Source: Aporrectodea caliginosa
Taxonomy: Eukaryota; Annelida; Clitellata; Crassiclitellata; Lumbricidae
Direction: 5' to 3'
Assembly: GCA_020284085.1 (NCBI GenBank)
Contig: JACEVL010000421.1
Coordinates: forward strand, 215,480 to 279,479
Length of the DNA: 64,000 bases
Shown in pieces: positions 23,596-36,046 of the stretch. The notes beneath the pieces are model-generated. The model worked only from the letters and a program-made list of their open reading frames with translations, ran no database searches and had not been told where the DNA came from. Both the position numbers and the translations under genes were made by a program. The first letter of the stretch is position 1; each line of letters begins with the position of its first letter.

Positions 23596-23945
23596 CCGCC
23601 TCGTCTACGCTGACATTGTACAGTTCCTTATACTTTAGCTGAGTTGCTTTGGACGACAGTGGAGCTAAATGTTAGCCAATTTCATGCGGTGGCCAGGATT
23701 TGAGTGACAGAGCAGACAATTCACACCCTAGCGGTTTGTTTGACGAAGCTTATTATTTTGCTTCGTACAATGTCATCGTCCGCCAAAGCATTTGTCGAAT
23801 AATTATTAACCTATACAGAGGCTAGCGCAAACACATGACTTCGCAGGACTGTCAATCAAGAAGTCGGTGTTTAATTCCCCTTCAGCTCAAGAGTTTGATT
23901 TTACAGAATAATATTGATCGGTTTCGCTGAATTCGTTAGTCCCGA
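23590..23945 (+). repeat. Repeat family R, partial copy 3
   Basis: Shares with 18300-18600 and 47640-47940 the blocks TAGCGG.TTG.TTGA and TGTCATCGT.CGCC, then AACACATGACTT and CTGTCAATCAAGA. Confidence 0.65.
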
Positions 23946-25085
23946 TGTTTCTCGACTGCTGTAATGCCATCTCGGTTACTTTTGCGAAATTCAGTCTACA
24001 CCAGTTCCGGTCCGTCCTTTCTGCGCCACTCGGTGGTCAATCTAGAAAAATTCTCTCTCAGTTCAGAATTTATGAGAAATTTACTGCACTGGCTAGCTAT
24101 CGAGAACATAAATTGACACTGTTCGCTACATTGGTTAGAGCGCACATCTCTTGCATCTCGAGGCGCGTGCGCATGTCGGTATCTTTACCGATGGCGGCTT
24201 ATTTATAGACTTGAATAGCGGGCTCGCAAGGTTAGTGCACGGAAACCTTAAAAATGTCAGAGCACCCATGCAAACGTGATCTCAGTCGATCAATACATTG
24301 TTTGCTCTCTCCATTTTTCCACAGTATTGTACTTAATCTTTATGCTCCAGGTTGCGGTGTGTCAGCCTGTTTTGCAAATTAAACGAATATACATAAATAG
24401 GCTAAACAGGAATGAGGCCACACGATCAAGGTAGAAACACGTTTACACTAATACGCTTCATTTAAAAAATGAAACTCAAGGCGGTCACATTACAAAACTC
24501 ATTGATGTCCGTGGTCCAAAGTAAATCAATTAATGTCGAAAGATTCCAGATCAAATACGATTAATGAAGAACAACAAATATAACGAAGAGAAGAAATTAT
24601 ACGAGTGAGGTGGTTGTCATGCTGTTATTCGTCTTTACTTACTTACTTACTTAATTTGTAACGTTGAAGTGTAACGAATGCCTTTTGCATTATTTCTCCG
24701 GCTTGCTGGACATCATCCTGTTGATCCTACTGTGTAGCCTAATGCATTTTTAAAACAAATATTTGCGATTGAAATATGAGGGCTAAGCAGATATTGATAT
24801 GTTTTCTGATTTTGTCTTACAGCACTGTTTATTTTCAAGTCCAGAAAGCAATGTATGACATTTTAGTAACGCCTTCTTTTTATCTCACTTCCGCAATGAG
24901 TTAAAGGCGAAATAATTGCTTGACTGTATTTATCCAATTTCACATAACATATTCAATATTACATCAATATGAGCAATATACTTTAAGCACAGATCAGACA
25001 CAAGATCCAATTAAGTCTAAGGTTACGAATTCCAGAAAAATTGTCCTTTCTGCATTACAGGAAATAAGCTGGGATCCACAAGTTA
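23946..25085. other. Intergenic, no feature recognised
   Basis: No gene is recognised. A (TTAC)n run occurs at about 24637-24653. Short ORFs here show no motif. Confidence 0.4.
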
Positions 25086-25089
25086 ATTA

Positions 25090-25691
25090 GACCTTTTGCA
25101 TGTGGCTGTTCCTTTCGATGATGTTTCTGCATCTAGATACAAGATATCATACATAATTAATAGGAGACATAATGCGGTTGGCGTTCAACTGGTTGAGAAT
25201 AATGCATATCTTCAGGGCTTGGATCTGTAGATTGCCGATATTTTTTACATCATTTCTTCGTGGTCTATCTTTCAGCCTCGGTCATGTGTACCCTCATTGG
25301 ACCTGATCTCTTTGTTACCAGTATGTTTTGAATTATCAAAACAAAGATGATTGGAGTTGCAACAGATGGACTAAAATGCCACCTCCCTGTAATTCCCTGC
25401 TTCAGAGCACTACTAGTTGCTTCGTGTTCTCAGCTTAATTAAATTTGTTTAATTAATTATAAATGACTAAACACGATAATTATTATGCAGCTAAGAAACC
25501 TGAGAAAATGACAACTGTAAATATTGTAGTAATATTGGTTTCTTCGTCTTTAGACTTATAACGGATGCGGAGAGTTCGGTTGCTTGATTTATTCATCAAC
25601 AGCGCTTGTGAATAAGCTGGTGCTCTACACTTGGCTTTTGAGTGGCGCTTTAGGAATTTACGATTTCAATTCCTATTGAAATTTCAACAAG
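25090..25691 (+). promoter_or_regulatory. Duplicated 5' flank and probable 5'UTR exon of copy 2
   Basis: The segment from TGGCTGTTCCTTTCG to the donor-like AAG/GTAAGT at 25689-25697 is repeated at 48189-48890. The best conserved part (about 25553-25691, around AGACTTATAACGGATGCG) just precedes the donor site and is likely to be transcribed as exon 1. Together with the acceptor at 26084 it suggests a 393-bp 5'UTR intron. Core promoter elements are not identified. Confidence 0.5.
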
Positions 25692-26084
25692 GTAAGTTCA
25701 GATTGGTTGTACAAATGGTATTGGATGTAGCATTTAGGATGTAGGCCTACCATCATTTACCATTATGTATCTACTCAAGACTACGTACATGATTTGTTGG
25801 GGTTGTCGTGCTCGACCGTCTGACAGACGATGTCATGTCTAAACACGTTTGAATCGGTTCCTCGTCATTTAAAATTTGTCATGTCCGGGAAAATGGCGCT
25901 CTTCGTGAATATTAACAATGTAGCGAAAGTGGTTCATTAGACTAGAAGATGCTCTGATTAATGCGTTGACGACGTTAAGTACTACAACATTGATGCTGAT
26001 GATTGATGGTATGATGATGATGGTGAAGGATTTGATAACACAGATGATGAAACTCAGAGAAGAATTATTATAATTTCAATTTAG
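25692..26084 (+). other. Probable 5'UTR intron of copy 2
   Basis: It starts with GTAAGT after AAG and ends with TTTCAATTTAG directly before G-ATG. Copies 3 and 4 show the same arrangement, with TTGTCTTTAAG/G and TTTTCATTTAAG immediately before the ATG. A conserved acceptor at the start codon supports a family-wide intron that ends at the coding exon. Donor sites of copies 3 and 4 were not located. Confidence 0.55.
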
Positions 26085-26085
26085 G

Positions 26086-29068
26086 ATGACCGAATATCCG
26101 GATAAATTGATGGAAGAAATGGCATCTGAATTCATTGTTCGTACATGCCAGTTACTTCCAAAGTCGTATGATCCTGTTTCTGATTGCATGCATAACCCAA
26201 TGGCGCATGCCGTACATTGTGGCAGTGCTATGGAGTTCTACATACGACCGTTGACTTTTAATTGCGTCAATCTTCAAAACAGATGAGTTGGCCTTCGAAG
26301 GAGACTTTCCAGTGTTTCCACATGATGTGAGTCTGTTACGCGATACGATAAAATGCTATGAGATTGAGCCACACCTAATATACCCAGGTTTTGTTCGACT
26401 TAGATTTATGGGTAAAATGAAATATAATTGGAAATCCAAAAAATTTGATTTTAGCCGAACAACTTTCCTAAATGAATTCCGTACGATTAATAATGTTGCT
26501 GAAGCAATTAATCTGGACCGGAATAAAGAACGTTATGGAGTTCGATCCCACATTGTGAGGGGTCCAGCAATTACGATGAAGTTTGACACAAACATCAGGT
26601 CGGTAGATAACGTCTCGAGCATATGGTGTCCTCAATGGCCCAGAGAAGCCCAAGAATGGCCCAGACGACCAAGATATAGCGGATGGCCGACGATTGCTAC
26701 AGTCTCGGAAGTTGTGCAACATGGTTGTCACGTTGTTTATGTTCAGCATCGTGCTTGCAGATACGACGAACAACAGTGGAGAATTTCATTTTCAGTCGCA
26801 GAAGTAATCTTACTTCAGAGTTGGACTAAAATTCAGCAGATTGTCTATCATTTGCTGCGAATTTTCGCCAAGAGAGAATTAATACAAGAGGATTGTTCAA
26901 AAGAGGATGAGGTTCTTTGCCCGTATCATTTAAAGACGCTGATGCTATGGACTTGTGAGGTGAAGTCGCCGGAATGGTGGAATTCCTCTTCTGTTATTGC
27001 AATCGCCTGTGTGTTGTTACGAAAGCTTTCAGAATGGCTAAAGAGGAAATACTGTCCGAACTATTTTATTCCTGAAGCAAATTTATTTCATCTGCCCGTG
27101 CGCTCCTCAAGGCTGGAAGAGACTGAAAAACTATTAAATGAATACTGTAATTGCGGAAATTTGTGTCATTGGTTCGTGGAAATTTATATACTGCCATTCA
27201 CTCAGGCACTTATCGAAGCTGAAAATACAAGGATTACGCCCAATTTTGTGGATTGCATACAACCAATCTTTGAATTTCAGCAAACGTTGAAGTTGAAATC
27301 ATTGGATTACTTATTTTCACGCGGTATTGTGTATTCTAATGCCTATATTCGTTACTTAATCAAATTTGAAACAAACTTAGGACCGAGATCCTGTTTAAGT
27401 TATACGTGCATAACAAGAAAACTTGATTTGGTAAATTCCAGTTCAATGGCAGTGCTACCAATTCCGGAGGATGTTAGCTGTTTCATATTATTTGATACAG
27501 TCTTGTGTAGCTTGAATGCCATATGTGGTCTAGAGTGTGGGAAAATGGCATGGGATAGCGAACTATTTGTCGAATATATCAAAGGATTTTGTTGCAAACC
27601 GAAATCCGTAAGGTGTGAGTTCCATAGATTACCCATACCAATCACAGCAGAAGGAAGCCAGTTTCAATTTTGGCGAGCACAGGATTTGATGGCAAATTTA
27701 ACAGGATTAAATAGCCCTTCAGAATTTCAACTATTGTCTCTCCTGTCAAAAGGGTTCCTTATAAAGGCTTTGGAATGTGAAGATTCTCATTCCAACATTA
27801 TTGCTCCTGCAGCATTAGTATACCTGGCTGCTCTTCATTTTGCAACATCAGAAAAGCAAAGAGTAATTGACCTATGCTCAACTGCTTTGATGGAACAAGT
27901 GTCCCTCGAGGAAGATGAAACATTGAATGCAGGTTGCTTGTTCTTTATTGACGATGTTGTTAGTATCGTTGGATTTTCCCTGCTCTGCAAGACAATTAAC
28001 GAAAAGAAGCATTTCATTAGAAGCCAGATTTATATTGATCTTCGTATCACCCCAATGGTTCTTGCCATCTATTTGACAGTCAAATCAGTCGGAATATGTT
28101 TCAAGCAGTTACATTTGAATCCTCGTTGGAAAACTTCAGTATTTCCATTAGACCAACTTCTGTTGGCTTCAACGAAACGAAAGTACTGTACTTTGATGAA
28201 TTCAAGCCTTAGTTTTAATCAGAGCAAACAATGCGCATATCGCAGGAATGAATCAGTTACAGCACATGCGACTTTAAGAATTAATCTCTTGACGGTTACA
28301 GGAAAAATGACTGAAGCTTTCGTTAATCCGAACTGTATTGCTTTGTTCAAGGGAGGCGCTTATTTCAATGCTGCCAAAGACAGAATTCGCAGAAAAGATT
28401 CGTTGACAGCAAATGTGCTTCTAAGTGTGAATAATCCTTCAGCAATTAAAGAAGCAGTAATTTGTGTTCTAATGAAATATGCTTTAGAATATGTGACATC
28501 ATTTTACAGAGCGATTCGCGAAGGCTTTGGTTTCCAATGCAACACAGCTGATTGCTATCGTGCTTTGTACCTTTACAAACGTCGTAAATACGATGAAGCT
28601 TTGCATTTATGTGAACGAATTCTGAAGGAGCCTGATCTGCGCAGCGATTTGAAGGATCTAGCTCTCACGAATGTCTTGGTGATACAATCTCTTCATTTGT
28701 TTTTCGATAGAGACGTACGATCCTTGCTTGGATTTCACTCGCTCTTTTACTATTTATCACCTCTAGTTGATAATGTGCGTAAATTTGATACAGCTGCCGA
28801 GTTCAAATTTGGAGAGTTTTTTGCTCTGTTCGTCTCCGTTAGTACTAAGCCACTGTCATACTGTTTATCTTTTCCTGATTCCATTAAATACCACTATTCT
28901 CTTGGAAGACATTTTCTTGCAAAGTATTTGAAACTCAGATGTTGTATCGACCGTAATCTTCCGTGTAAACAAGCCATGACTGAATTTGCTACCTCGAAGA
29001 GCAATCTTCCGTTTGAACAGATTATTCGCCGGTTTCTTCTACGTACACTCTGTAAAGATAAAAAATAA
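26086..29068 (+). CDS. Mab-21/cGAS-like protein, copy 2 (frameshifted, DxD motif lost)
   Basis: The N-terminal 66 codons (26086-26286) carry the nucleotide-binding CGSAMEFYIRP of the cGAS/Mab-21 NTase fold. Copies 3 and 4 continue with a DVD metal motif. Here about 14 bp are missing at 26257-26275, which removes that motif and shifts the frame. The following 926-codon frame (26288-29068) has no stop. It contains the Mab-21 domain with IWCPQWPREAQEWP (about residue 112), WRISFSVAEVILLQSW (163), YHLKTLMLWTCE (213) and YFIPEANLF (258), then a helical C-terminal region with NIIAPAALVYLAALHFA and a TPR-like hairpin CYRALYLYKRRKYDEALHLC (about 755). About 45 residues near 637-725 look like an internal tandem duplication. 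With the DxD motif gone, catalysis is unlikely. The second frame could be expressed only from a downstream start; a pseudogene is the safer call. Confidence 0.85.
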
Positions 29069-30003
29069 TCACAACGCTTAATCATATTTATGGACAGATG
29101 CTATTTTCTATTGAACTTGTTTTGGCTAATGTCAAATTGAAGGTTGTTATTGATTTCTGAAGATTCTTCATCAATTGTCTAAAAACTATAATAGACTACA
29201 GAGTAAAGCGACATTAACATGTTCAATATCTTTCGTAGCTTTATTGCCCATTACCACTTTGATATCTAAAACCACTACAATAGGCGAAAGCAAATAGAAT
29301 TACGCTTCTTCAGGAAAACAACTTCGACCACAACCGTGGCCGTGTTTAATGCAGCCAGTTTAGAAGTTTTGGTGGTTATTCTTATGATACAAATAATGAG
29401 TCTAATAATATACATGCATGGATATGGATATAGCATGTCCATATAACATATCCATAGTCCATGGATGTATATTATGTAGGAGTCAGCTGTTTGAGATCCT
29501 CGTTGATCTTTTATCTATGTCAACTCACAATGTAGTCCAATTTTCACCGCTAATACATAATAGCCCTGCCATTTGAACATTAACTCAATATAAAGTACCT
29601 GCTGTCATGTCGAATTAACTAGAGAACCTTCCCTCGTTCGTTTTTCCCAACTATATAGCGGTGTGGAGATCAGACCTGAAATAGAAACAAATTTACTAGT
29701 TTGACATAGGCAGAAACTTCTATGTGTCTTTCACCGTCGCAGAGCAAAGGAGGTGCACAAATTAAACATAAACGTAACAGCCAACGTACAGCCCTTTGAG
29801 AAACTTAAAATAATATATCTGGGCGTGCCACCGAGTACGTCATTAACACTTCCTTCGCACTAGCCAAAGTCATAACTTGGAACAGCCGTTTGAGCAAACG
29901 GGATGGTTTGATTTTGGGTGCAAGTACCCATGAACTAAAACTGCAGCACTTGCTCTGTATCAGAAGAGTATTGGGGACACACACACACAAACATGTAAAT
30001 AAT

Positions 30004-30010
<7 letters not shown>
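29069..30010. other. Downstream intergenic, no feature recognised
   Basis: AT-rich sequence follows copy 2. No repeat or gene is recognised up to the AAT tract. Confidence 0.45.
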
Positions 30011-30275
<265 letters not shown>

Positions 30276-30690
30276 TCGACACCCTGGCAGAGTCATACCG
30301 CACCAGATCAGCTGCGGTTGCGAGTGCTGCTGCCGAGATCGTAGCAGATAGAAAACAACCAAATACACTGCCATTTTGCCATCTTACTGCTTTGTGCCCT
30401 TGGCCTTTGAAACGCTGGGTCCAATAAACCAAGAAAGCCTTGCTTTTTATCAACCTTCTCGGCTATCGACTTGCCCAAACTTCAGGAGACAATAGAGAGA
30501 CAACTTTTCTTTTTCAGCGCTTATCTATGACTATTCAGCGTTTCAACGCAATTGCTTTTTCTAGTACTTTTCTAAACCACCAATCCATCTGTGAAGCTTA
30601 GCCATTCCAGAACAATGCGCCCCCTAATTTTTGCAATGCTGAGGGATCATAATTATGTACCTCGGGGAAAAAAATAATATTATTCATTCT
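30276..30690 (+). mobile_element. LINE 3' end with C-terminal ORF2 remnant
   Basis: The frame DTLAESYRTRSAAVASAAAE (from about 30278) and, after a stop, GYRLAQTSGDNRETTFLFQR and LSMTIQRFNAIAFSSTF (to about 30572) is a C-terminal segment found in LINE polyproteins of several invertebrates. It is followed by GCTGAGGGATCATAATTATG and ACCTCGGGGAAAAAAATAATATT. The clade is not determined. Confidence 0.6.
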
Positions 30691-30699
30691 TTAACGAAG

Positions 30700-30935
30700 C
30701 GCCTGACAAACGCACGGCGCTGTACATGTTATGACGATTAAACAATTCACAAGAACACAAATAACAGAAGACATAAATCAACAAAGTTGCAGCCATTCAA
30801 GGGGCAAGCTCATTATACATCTGCTGCCGCCTACGAAATGAAGGCATGAACTAAACCCAGAGGGGCCTTACGGGTTCGAACCGGGTCCGTGAAGACGTCA
30901 GCCAAGAATAGTAGGCTACCAAACCTCTAAAACTA
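30700..30935. repeat. Interspersed repeat, copy 1 (sister about 41130-41360)
   Basis: ACAATTCACAAGAACACAAA and CAGAAGACATAAATC are shared with 41188-41232. A B-box-like GGGTTCGAACC occurs at about 30868-30878, so a tRNA-related SINE is possible. Boundaries are unclear. Confidence 0.45.
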
Positions 30936-31649
30936 TAACTGCATAATCATGCATTGATGTTACTTGTTGCATCTTGACAGCAAGTTATGAAATAAATAAA
31001 AATACAATTATCCTTATACAATCCCCATGTATAAAAATTAGTGCATGTGCTCTTGTCAGCTGCATATAACAAAGGCTACTTATTTACTTAAAAACTTGTC
31101 TTTTTAGACATGCAGAAATTCAGATAGCGCCAGCACCGGTCCGTCCTGAACTTCTTCGCCCATATAGGTCTACAATCATACATACATCCATTATTGTATG
31201 AGAGACAGTGGCGGCACTACACCAGGGCATGCCAGGGCAAATGCCCTGGTAAAAAAGCCTTCGCCCTGGTCGTTGCCCTGCCAAATTTTTGGCTTTATTA
31301 TACAGCGAAAAATTTTGCTATGCAGTCTGTATAGCCTGTATTTGACCGATTCTTCATGATCCACGATACACAACTGCAGGTCCACACTCCAAAGACTTAT
31401 GTATGTGTGGGAACTGTGGGGTCTGTCGATCTAAGTCACGTATACACACGTGTCGGATACGCATGTGTAGAAGAAAACACTCAGGACACGGTCAATATAC
31501 GGCCAGCGACGATTCTTCTAATCATTTCCCTATCACTCTGTTTCTGCGTTAAGGAATGTTTGAAATAATATATGCCCTCCCGTCTCTCTCTCGCTGTCTT
31601 TCTCTCGCTGGCTCTCTCTCGCTGTCTCTTTCTTGCTGTCTCTCTCTCG

Positions 31650-31686
<37 letters not shown>

Positions 31687-31813
31687 TATATATGTATGTG
31701 TGTGTGTTTGTGTAATATATTTATATACACATATAATAAATATATATATATCGCTGCAAATGTCTCTGTCGCAGCCTGTCCCTTTCAGTCATTCCAGTGT
31801 CTCTGTACAAGCC

Positions 31814-32490
31814 ATGGTAAAAAAAGCCTGTAGTGCCTACACACTACGCAAGACTGCAGCCTCCAATCATAAACGCGATATTCATTCGTTTACAGTACTT
31901 TTAAATAATTTTATTATACCTAAACGAAAGTTATCATCATCAGCCATGAAGCCCTTGAAACGTATGTACAGTTCTGGCTTTCAGAAAAGAGTAGAGAGAA
32001 GTCGAAAAATTGAGGCTTCTGATTTCGGTACTCCTTCCATCAATTCGTTCTTTAAGATGCAACCCTCAGGTGCTGATATTCCTGCGGCTGCAGCTACATG
32101 TAGATGTTGTGGAGAATGCAGATATTACGGAGGAAGAAGCCGATGTTAGTTCACTTTGCTCCGATGTGCCGACAACTTCCAAGGAGACAAAAGACGTCAT
32201 TAGAGGTGAGGAAATTGACATTGGGCCTACTTCCAGTTCCACTGATACCTCAGTCTGTGATTTATTTAAGCTGGGCCGATCTTTCGCGACTGATCGGGCA
32301 CACTTTTCTTCCACTATCACAATGTCATCTGAGCATGACAGTATCTCAGGGTCCATGTCATCCTAGTGGTCCGTTTGAGGAAGATGGCAGCGGGAGGCCT
32401 ATTGTCAGTAGCAAACACTACAATACTTCTCTACTGGAAACCTTAAAGTTACTAGAGATTGATTGCGCTTCTCGCCATATATAGACAAGA
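31814..32490 (+). pseudogene. hAT transposase, N-terminal fragment
   Basis: The frame from the ATG at 31814 contains PLKRMYSSGFQKRVERSRK followed by TPSINSFFKM. This resembles the basic N-terminal leader ('K..SG..KRK.....L..FF') of hAT transposases of the ZMYM/ZNF862-like type. Later stretches in other frames (32010-32366 and 32104-32484) are acidic and serine-rich and then resemble IVSSKHYNTSLLETLKLLE. No catalytic RNase H-like core is present. Confidence 0.55.
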
Positions 32491-32669
32491 GAATTAGACC
32501 ATATTGCCACAACTGTTGGTTATTTGCAGACAGAACAAACCCTAATCTTCAGTGGCAGTGGATTGATGGTGTTCCTGGATCATCACGGCACTATGGTAGT
32601 AGCATGTTTACTGTTTAGGCGGCAGACCAATATATAGGCCTATATATATCTCCTTCAGGCTTGAATTAG

Positions 32670-32999
32670 TCCCTCCCAGCGGAGGGGTCAGCCACTTGGA
32701 TCCTTCTTCTCAACTTTTTTGTCAATGGTATCCTCTTTCTTCGATATGAGAGACTTCAGATCTTGTTGTGTCATGTCTCCCCATCTCTTCTTCTGCCGTC
32801 CGCGGCTGCGGCGTCCGGTGACCTCTGCCATTAAAATTGTTTTGATGCAACTTTCATCCTCTGTTTTCGTCACATGACCGTACCATCTCAATCTTGCCTC
32901 TCGATCGTATCTTGTCAGTAATACATTCCACTCCCAGCGTCTTTCTGACGTCCTCGTTTCTTCAAGCTTATAAAGACAAACTTTATTATACATGTACAT
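32670..32999 (-). mobile_element. LINE RT C-terminal fragment nested in the hAT element
   Basis: The minus-strand frame 32688-32999 contains LTRYDREARLRWYGHVTKTE and GRRSRGRQKKRWGDMTQQDL, the same C-terminal pattern as the RT at 2356-3567 but from a different element. Only the last part of the protein is present. Confidence 0.75.
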
Positions 33000-33136
33000 G
33001 TAGATTGTCAGCAGTAGCAGTTTTGTCTATGCAACCAGCCAGAACCCGTTCATTGGATTTGAACAAAGTTGTGGAGAAATTTGTAGCTGCATATCCATGT
33101 GCACATTGCCGCATACAACTGAGTCAGTTGTACTGA
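33000..33136 (+). pseudogene. hAT transposase, C-terminal fragment
   Basis: The + frame reads RLSAVAVLSMQPARTRSLDL and then KVVEKFVAAYPCAHCRI. The position near the 3' end of the hAT element and the LS..A.LS pattern resemble the hAT C-terminal dimerisation tail. The assignment rests on context as much as on sequence. Confidence 0.45.
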
Positions 33137-33768
33137 CAGTATAGGCCTAACTGTTGTCTAATTGCATCTCATGTGACACGAGATACTTGAGCAATTGCGT
33201 AAACAATACCCTAATCAGTGGCTCTATTTGTTGAACTTTTTGCTTTTGAAAACTGTTGTGCATGCTACCCAAAAGAGTATTTCTTTTGTAATGCTTCACT
33301 AAGTTCGCTGAGATGTTAAAATTTGCTTCACAAAATTAATGTTAAAAGCGTTCAGCTTCAGATGGCTTTGCCCATCTGAGCCCCTGACCTGACAAGTAGC
33401 TTATGGCGAGCGCGGTAGCGCGAAATTAAATGGTCACCATGCAGACTATAATTATGGTCACCATATAGGCTTAAGCTCGTGCTACCACGCTTGCCAAAAG
33501 CCGCTCTGCATTGGCTACTTGTATGACTGCCCTGGCTATGCCCTGGTTGCAAAAAGTGTTTGGCGCCGCCACTGATGAGAGATACAATCCATTGGTTTCA
33601 TGCATGCATACATATGTTCTCAGAAATAGTCAAATTACTCAAAAAATTTAATTTAATTACAAATTACAAAATACTTTGGGACATGAAATATAATTTCAAA
33701 TTACAAAATAGCCCTCATGTACATGCGAAAATGTAATTGAATTACATATTACAAATGACGGATTACGT

Positions 33769-34043
33769 GTGGCGCGGTGGTGTAGGGGTATGTTCGGTGC
33801 CTTTCAGCCGGAGGGTTGCGGGTTCGAATCCACCTCAAGCCGCCGCGTAGGGACCCTGGACAAGTCCTTCACTCGCAATTGCTCATGCGCTTCAGCGTGA
33901 AACTCCGATGCAGTGTCCGCGCTGTAGTCGGGAACGCCTCTGAGTAGAAATCTTGAAGGGGCGCATATAACAAGTGCTCATACATACATACATACATACA
34001 TACATACATACATACATACATACATACATACATACATACATAC
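33769..34043 (+). mobile_element. tRNA-derived SINE, + copy, with (CATA)n tail
   Basis: The head GCGCGGTGGTGTAGGGGTAT contains an A-box-like GTGGTGTAGGGG, and a B box GGTTCGAATCC sits at 33821-33831. The body is about 140 bp and the tail is (CATA)n, 33979-34043. A second copy lies inverted at 46721-47064. The region just before the tail (GAGTAG...CTTGAAGGGGC..ATA.AA) resembles the 3' end of the CR1-like LINE fragment at 60560-60860. Confidence 0.92.
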
Positions 34044-34049
34044 GTAATT

Positions 34050-35010
34050 TCAACTAATTTAAATTACGTAATTTCAATTACTGCACATCCCTGCATTTAC
34101 AAACAGTCTGTCAGTCACAAGATTGTTCACGCCACGCGCACTTCAGCATGTGTTTTAGTGTTTTAGAGTGGTCTGCAATATTTATTGGGTTGCTACACAG
34201 ATGCTCATAACCTGCAGAAGCAGATCCATTTGCTGTTTCCTGTTTGATGTAGCTAGATCCGTAAGCCTAGACGATAATTATACCGTGCATTAGAGGCCAT
34301 AATTATCTGTCGTTTCCTGTCTTTATTTAATTTAAGCAAAAACAAGCCATTTACTCAGGCCTATGCCTTATGTAGGCTACAGTAATATTATTCAGACTCA
34401 CGCCAGACAAATGCTAAATTCTAAATTTAATCCTTACTAGATCCGCTATTCTACATGACACAACGTTCTGTGACTGTCTTTGTGTCATTTCGACGGTTAA
34501 TCTTTGTATAAACAAGGAATATGCTCGATAATTCTGGTAAGTTCCCACTGCGAGACCTGTTGCTGAGTCCGCTTTTCTGAATAATTTTGTAATTTTCAAC
34601 ACGAATCTGCGACGCTTTTGACGGTGCAGTAAGTTTTGTTGTATGTAATTATAATAACTTTCTGTGTCTGGGTTGGTCCCTACAGAGGTTTGACAGGTTT
34701 ATGACTAGACAGCAGAGCTACAGATTAGTGCAAGCTGTTTATCGTTTAGGATAGCAGATTTTGTATCGAGTTAATCATTTTCTGTGTAATATGTTCTATT
34801 ATACTGTTTGCATTGCTGTACGTAACTTGATGTTGCACTGTTTATCAAGGATTTAGTTCATTCAGATTTCTGAAATGTTGTTCTAGGTGTCCCTAGTTAG
34901 CGAGATCTTGATCCCTTTTGGGACTCCTCTTGCATGAAGGTTTTTTATAGGCCAATCTTGATATTTTATGTTGAAATGTTATGTGATTTGATTTGGCTTC
35001 AACAAGGGAG

Positions 35011-35053
<43 letters not shown>

Positions 35054-35420
35054 AAAAGCGCTTGATTAGTTTCTCTTGTAGCAAGTCTGCGAACGTTTCT
35101 TTATTAAAATTACAAATAAGCTTATAATTTGTCGCAGAACAAAAGTTCTAAAGAATAAGTCGGTGAAGCTTAGAAATCATTCGTAATTGATTATAATAAT
35201 GTCTATTCTGAAGTTTTCCCGACACAGTAGAGGACGAGGAGCAAACCTTACCCTGCAAGGAGTATTTTACAGCGAAAAGCAAATACACATAGTTTTGATT
35301 TAAAAAAGACTAGGCCTACTTTAAACCGCTGAAAAGTAGGTTTTTTCTATACATCGAAACATGCTAGTCCGCATTTTCTTTATATTTTCCTCATTTGGCG
35401 TCCTGTTAATTGACTTTCAA
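34050..35420. repeat. Dispersed repeat, copy B (sister at 1-2090)
   Basis: Collinear with copy A apart from the A-specific DNA element and the B-specific retroposon at 34755-35055. It contains a TAGGCCTA insertion at 35311-35318 that is missing from copy A. No coding potential. Confidence 0.8.
34755..35055 (+). mobile_element. Retroposon 3' end with (TTGA)n tail
   Basis: Copy A reads continuously across this point (GCAGATAAACGCTCTTG at about 1686), while copy B has about 300 extra bases ending in nine TTGA units (about 35016-35053). The tandem tail and 5' truncation suggest a LINE 3' fragment; no frame is recognised. Confidence 0.65.
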
Positions 35421-36046
35421 CACTTTTGTAGCGTTTTAGCCTAAGTTCACCTATACATCTTTCCGTCTACATTTCATTTCATAATAGTAATTATTATCGC
35501 TTTGCTTTACTTTTCCGAGCTTTATAGATAGAGGTAAATAAGAATCTAAAGAATCGAGAGTGATGAAGAGAGTATAATGAAGATTGTAAGAAGAAAGCAA
35601 CGCTTGGACAAAAAATGTCCGAATAATCAATAAAATAATTCAAATATTAAGAATAACGACAAATAGTAGAATAACAGACACAGCATTCACATAATTTCTT
35701 CCGTTAGTTATATCTTTTGGAATTTTTTATTAAGCGTAAGTGATTCGATATATTGTAAGAGTTACAATTTTCCAACGGGTCACCCTCATAGCCATCCTTC
35801 ACGTGAGTGTTGTTAGACCTCCTGTTTTAACGACGATGTGTCATACCAAAGATGATTAGCTTCGCCCTCCTCGATTATCCAGGCTTGAGACTGGCAGCAT
35901 CCGTGCTTCTTTCGTCATCAGTCCAGTCTCATTATTTCCCGACGCACGAAGCTATTAAGGATATTATGTTTGTTGGTGTTATTATTTCATGCAATGCATC
36001 TTATCGACATACCGGGTTAACCTAACCTTAGAAGTAGTGAAAACAC
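35421..36046. other. Intergenic, no feature recognised
   Basis: AT-rich sequence without a recognised feature, apart from the target duplication GAAAACAC at 36039-36046. Confidence 0.45.

Larger units (their letters stand above)
31206..33574 (+). mobile_element. hAT transposon with CAGTGGCGGC ends, 2.4 kb
   Basis: The ends CAGTGGCGGC and GCCGCCACTG are inverted and the 8-bp target ATGAGAGA is duplicated at 31198-31205 and 33575-33582. The motif CCAGGGCAT/ATGCCCTGG is repeated near both ends. N- and C-terminal transposase-like fragments remain but the middle is gone. A LINE fragment is nested in the gap. Confidence 0.93.

Noticed and set aside
23312..23642. Ser/Leu-rich ORFs
   Set aside because: They lie over a CT-rich simple repeat; no start context or motif.
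26468..28017. Minus-strand ORFs over copy 2 (and similar ones over copies 3 and 4)
   Set aside because: They are shadows of the + strand Mab-21-like frames, which carry the conserved motifs.
33821..33831. Genuine tRNA gene
   Set aside because: There is a B box, but the molecule does not fold as a full cloverleaf, continues into a SINE body and a CATA tail, and is present twice.
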